Below, piece by piece: positions 4,800 through 6,623 of a stretch of 6,623 bases of DNA. The DNA lies in contig DASROJ010000156.1 in the NCBI GenBank assembly GCA_035646975.1, forward strand, positions 1 to 6,623. The letters run 5' to 3'. The notes under the pieces were generated by a model. The model saw only the letters and a program-made list of their open reading frames with translations. It had not been told where the DNA came from and did no database searches. Every line of letters begins with the position of its first letter. The first letter of the stretch is position 1. Both the position numbers and the translations under genes were made by a program. This DNA is from DASROJ01 sp035646975. GTDB lineage: Bacteria; Acidobacteriota; Polarisedimenticolia; JACPZX01; DASXTC01.

Positions 4800-6053
4800 T
4801 CAGATCGGCACATCAATTTCTTCGGCGGGCTCGTATCTCGCCACCAGCGTCGCCGCGGCGAGATCTCCGGTCACGTTGAGGGCGGTGGCGAACGTGTCCG
4901 GGATGACATCGATGGCGATCAGGATGCCGATCCCCTCCACGGGAAGTCCGATGGCGCCGAAAAGCGGCGCCAGCATGATGAACCCGCCGCGCGGAACCCC
5001 GGGCGCCGCCGCGGCGAGAAAGACCGAGGAAAGAGCCACGATGGTCATCTCGCGCGGGCCGATCGGAATCCCGTAGAACCAGCCCACGAAGATCGCGCCC
5101 ACGGTCCAGGTCACGGGGCCGGCGTAATGGAAAGTCGATACCGCCAGCGGCAGCACGAACGCCGAAATTCGTCTGGGCAGACCCAGACCCCGCTGCGCGC
5201 ATTCCACCAGGGCGGGCAGCGAGGCCACCGATGAGCTCGACGTGAACGCGATGACCTGCGCCGGCAGCGCGGCGCGCGAGAACCTGCGCATCGGCACGCC
5301 GCCGATCAGGGCGATCACCGGGTAGGTCAGCAGTATCGCCACCAGGCAGAGCAGTGAGTAGGCCAGGATATAGAACCCGATCGCTCCCACCAGCTGCTCC
5401 CCCATCCTCGCGGCCAGAGGCAGCATCAGCGCGAACACGCCGACCGGCGCGGCCAGGATCACCCATCGCACCAGTGTCAGCATCACGTCGCCGATCGCCT
5501 GGAACAACCCCACGATCTTCGTGCGGGTCTCCACGCTGCTCTTCGCCACCGCGAAGGCGAACAGCAGCGTGAACAGGATGAGCGGCAGCATCGCGCCGGC
5601 GGCTGCCGCCGCGATCGGATTGGAGGGCACCAGCGAGACGAGCCATCCGCTGATCGACTGCGCCGGATCGGACGCCAGCAGCCTGCCGGCCTCCTCGGCT
5701 CCCGCCGGCAGTGGCGGGGCGTTCGGACCGCGCTCTGCCATCAATCCGAAGACCGCCATCGTCAGGGGGATGATGATGACGGCGAGCGATGCGAGCATCG
5801 AGAAGAACACCAGCAGCGTCCTGGCGCCGAGCCTGCCGATCGCCTTCACATCGGTCGCCGAGGCCACCCCGGTGATGATCAGCGAGACGACCAGCGGGAT
5901 CACCGTCATCCGGATCGCATTGACCCACAGGGCGCCCACCGGCGCGATGCCGTCCGCCGCGCTGAGCAGAAGCGGGCTGCCGCCGGCGGCGATCGCCAGT
6001 CCTCCGGCGATGGCCAGGCCGAGCGCGACGAGCACGCGTGCGCTTTCGTTCAT
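4800..6053 (-). CDS. SDF-family (dicarboxylate/amino acid:cation) symporter, divergent substrate and sodium sites
   Basis: 417 residues, ATG start, TGA stop; the usual length for the family. Seen: the scaffold of GltP/DctA/GltPh-type secondary transporters. TM3 is VNAIRMTVIPLVVSLIITG (44-62); the HP1 serine-rich loop is FTSSSSVASLP (270-280); TM7 begins AFVLPLAVS (298-306); HP2 contains AAAPGVPRGGF (347-358); TM8 is IDVIPDTFATALNVTGD (381-397). About eight membrane segments plus two hairpins are expected in the inner membrane. Known for GltPh: NMDGT in TM7 forms sodium sites, and TM8 Asp394, Arg397, Thr398, Asn401 bind aspartate. Here NMDGT is replaced by FHYAG (308-312) and the arginine by Ala389, while Asp386, Thr390, Asn393 and Asp397 are kept. 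I infer a substrate without a side-chain carboxylate and possibly altered ion coupling. The RBS is weak; the gene follows the dehydrogenase by 23 nt and may be translationally coupled to it. Confidence 0.93.
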   Translation of the reverse strand: MNESARVLVALGLAIAGGLAIAAGGSPLLLSAADGIAPVGALWVNAIRMTVIPLVVSLIITGVASATDVKAIGRLGARTLLVFFSMLASLAVIIIPLTMAVFGLMAERGPNAPPLPAGAEEAGRLLASDPAQSISGWLVSLVPSNPIAAAAAGAMLPLILFTLLFAFAVAKSSVETRTKIVGLFQAIGDVMLTLVRWVILAAPVGVFALMLPLAARMGEQLVGAIGFYILAYSLLCLVAILLTYPVIALIGGVPMRRFSRAALPAQVIAFTSSSSVASLPALVECAQRGLGLPRRISAFVLPLAVSTFHYAGPVTWTVGAIFVGWFYGIPIGPREMTIVALSSVFLAAAAPGVPRGGFIMLAPLFGAIGLPVEGIGILIAIDVIPDTFATALNVTGDLAAATLVARYEPAEEIDVPI

Positions 6054-6076
6054 CCGGTGCTTGCCCGCATTTCCGC

Positions 6077-6622
6077 CTACATCATCAGGTCGCCGCCGTT
6101 GATGTCGAAACAGGCGCCGGTGAGGTAACCGGCGGCTTCCGACGCGACAAAGCAGATCAGCTCGGCGACCTCCAGCCGCGTGCCCAGCCTCGGCACCGGA
6201 TACGAAGCCGCCAGACGCTCCAGCAGCTCGCTGGAAGCGTGCTCGCGCGTCAGCTCGGTATCGATCATGCCCGGGCAGATCGCGTTCACGGTGACGCCGA
6301 AGACGCCAAGCTCCCTGGCCGCGGCGCGCGTGAGGCCCAGCAATCCGGTCTTCGACGCCGTGTAGTGCGCCCCGCCCAGCGTGCTCACCATCCGGCCGGC
6401 GGACGACGAGATGTTGATGATGCGTCCGTAGCCCTGCGTCTTCATCGCGGGAAGCGCCGCCTGCATCATCAGGAACGGCGCCGTCATGTTGGTTTCAAGC
6501 GCCAGACGCCATTCTTCCGGGCCAAGCTGCTCGAACCGTGTCGACCCCGCGTGAGCCGCGTTGTTCACGACGATGTCGATCCGGCCGAACCGGTCGAGCG
6601 TCCTGCGGGCGATTTCCGAGGG
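6077..6622 (-). CDS. Short-chain dehydrogenase/reductase (SDR), 3' part
   Basis: The frame is open from the window edge (first whole codon at 6622) to TAG at 6077-6079; 181 residues of an expected 245-260 are visible, so the N-terminal Rossmann glycine motif lies outside. Seen: FGRIDIVVNNAAHAG, the classical-SDR NNAG-type motif; LETNMTAPF with the active-site Asn; GRIINISSSAG with the catalytic Ser; HYTASKTGLLGLTRAAARE with the catalytic YxxxK; NAICPGMIDTEL, the PG motif after strand 6; and the C-terminal YLTGACFDINGGDLMM. The catalytic tetrad is complete. Such enzymes are FabG-like NAD(P)(H)-dependent oxidoreductases acting on hydroxy or keto groups; the substrate cannot be assigned. The GTG that could serve as a start at 6568 lies inside the NNAG motif and is not the real start. 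It is the leading gene of a probable two-gene unit with the symporter 23 nt downstream. Confidence 0.95.
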   Translation of the reverse strand, partial: PSEIARRTLDRFGRIDIVVNNAAHAGSTRFEQLGPEEWRLALETNMTAPFLMMQAALPAMKTQGYGRIINISSSAGRMVSTLGGAHYTASKTGLLGLTRAAARELGVFGVTVNAICPGMIDTELTREHASSELLERLAASYPVPRLGTRLEVAELICFVASEAAGYLTGACFDINGGDLMM

Positions 6623-6623
6623 G

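Noticed and set aside
1..6623. Search for mobile elements, CRISPR arrays, tRNA genes, phage defence or toxin-antitoxin genes
   Set aside because: No transposase or integrase motifs, no spaced direct repeats beyond the short 10-bp array, no cloverleaf, and no recognisable defence or toxin domain in any supported gene.

Overview
The window is a compact stretch of high-GC (roughly 60-65 % by eye) chromosomal bacterial DNA. Every gene I can support lies on the minus strand, so transcription runs from high to low coordinates. There are six complete genes, plus one gene cut at each edge. I see no tRNA, rRNA, CRISPR array, transposase, integrase, phage gene or attachment site. The gene set (Ste24-type protease, PRC-barrel protein ending in a WPDFADRTWG/YYGFGTYW tail, soluble RsbRD-like histidine kinase, SDF-family symporter, a likely PQQ-type sugar dehydrogenase start) would suit a free-living soil or sediment bacterium such as an acidobacterium, gemmatimonadote, myxobacterium or proteobacterium. 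That assignment is inference; nothing here fixes the phylum.

Layout in order of transcription. (1) 6622-6077: 3' part of a short-chain dehydrogenase/reductase, followed 23 nt later by (2) 6053-4800, a symporter of the dicarboxylate/amino acid:cation (SDF) family. The two look like one operon, possibly linking uptake and oxidation or reduction of a small metabolite. (3) A 160-nt gap with two adjacent inverted repeats precedes 4639-3551, a soluble orphan sensor histidine kinase. (4) A 158-nt gap with two further symmetric elements precedes 3392-3018, a PRC-barrel protein. (5) A possible intrinsic terminator follows, then 2892-1924, a PHP-domain metallohydrolase with a C-terminal hydrophobic segment. 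(6) 36 nt later, 1887-1654 encodes a Cys-rich zinc-binding miniprotein; the gap between them is made of a threefold 10-bp tandem repeat. (7) 1500-226 encodes an M48 (Ste24/CaaX protease-type) integral-membrane metalloprotease. (8) 154-1 is the start of a secreted protein with a signal peptide, probably a PQQ-dependent sugar dehydrogenase-like beta-propeller.

Most of this is ordinary housekeeping and accessory content, and I do not find a convincing new multi-gene system. The best leads are: the symporter, which lacks the NMDGT sodium-site motif and the substrate-binding arginine of its family; the symmetric non-coding elements upstream of the PRC-barrel and kinase genes; the tandem repeat that creates an ATGA overlap and two five-codon mini-frames between the PHP and zinc-protein genes; and a possible leaderless promoter at the secreted-protein gene. 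Start codons are well determined for most genes by strong Shine-Dalgarno sequences, including a GTG start (M48) and a TTG start (PHP).
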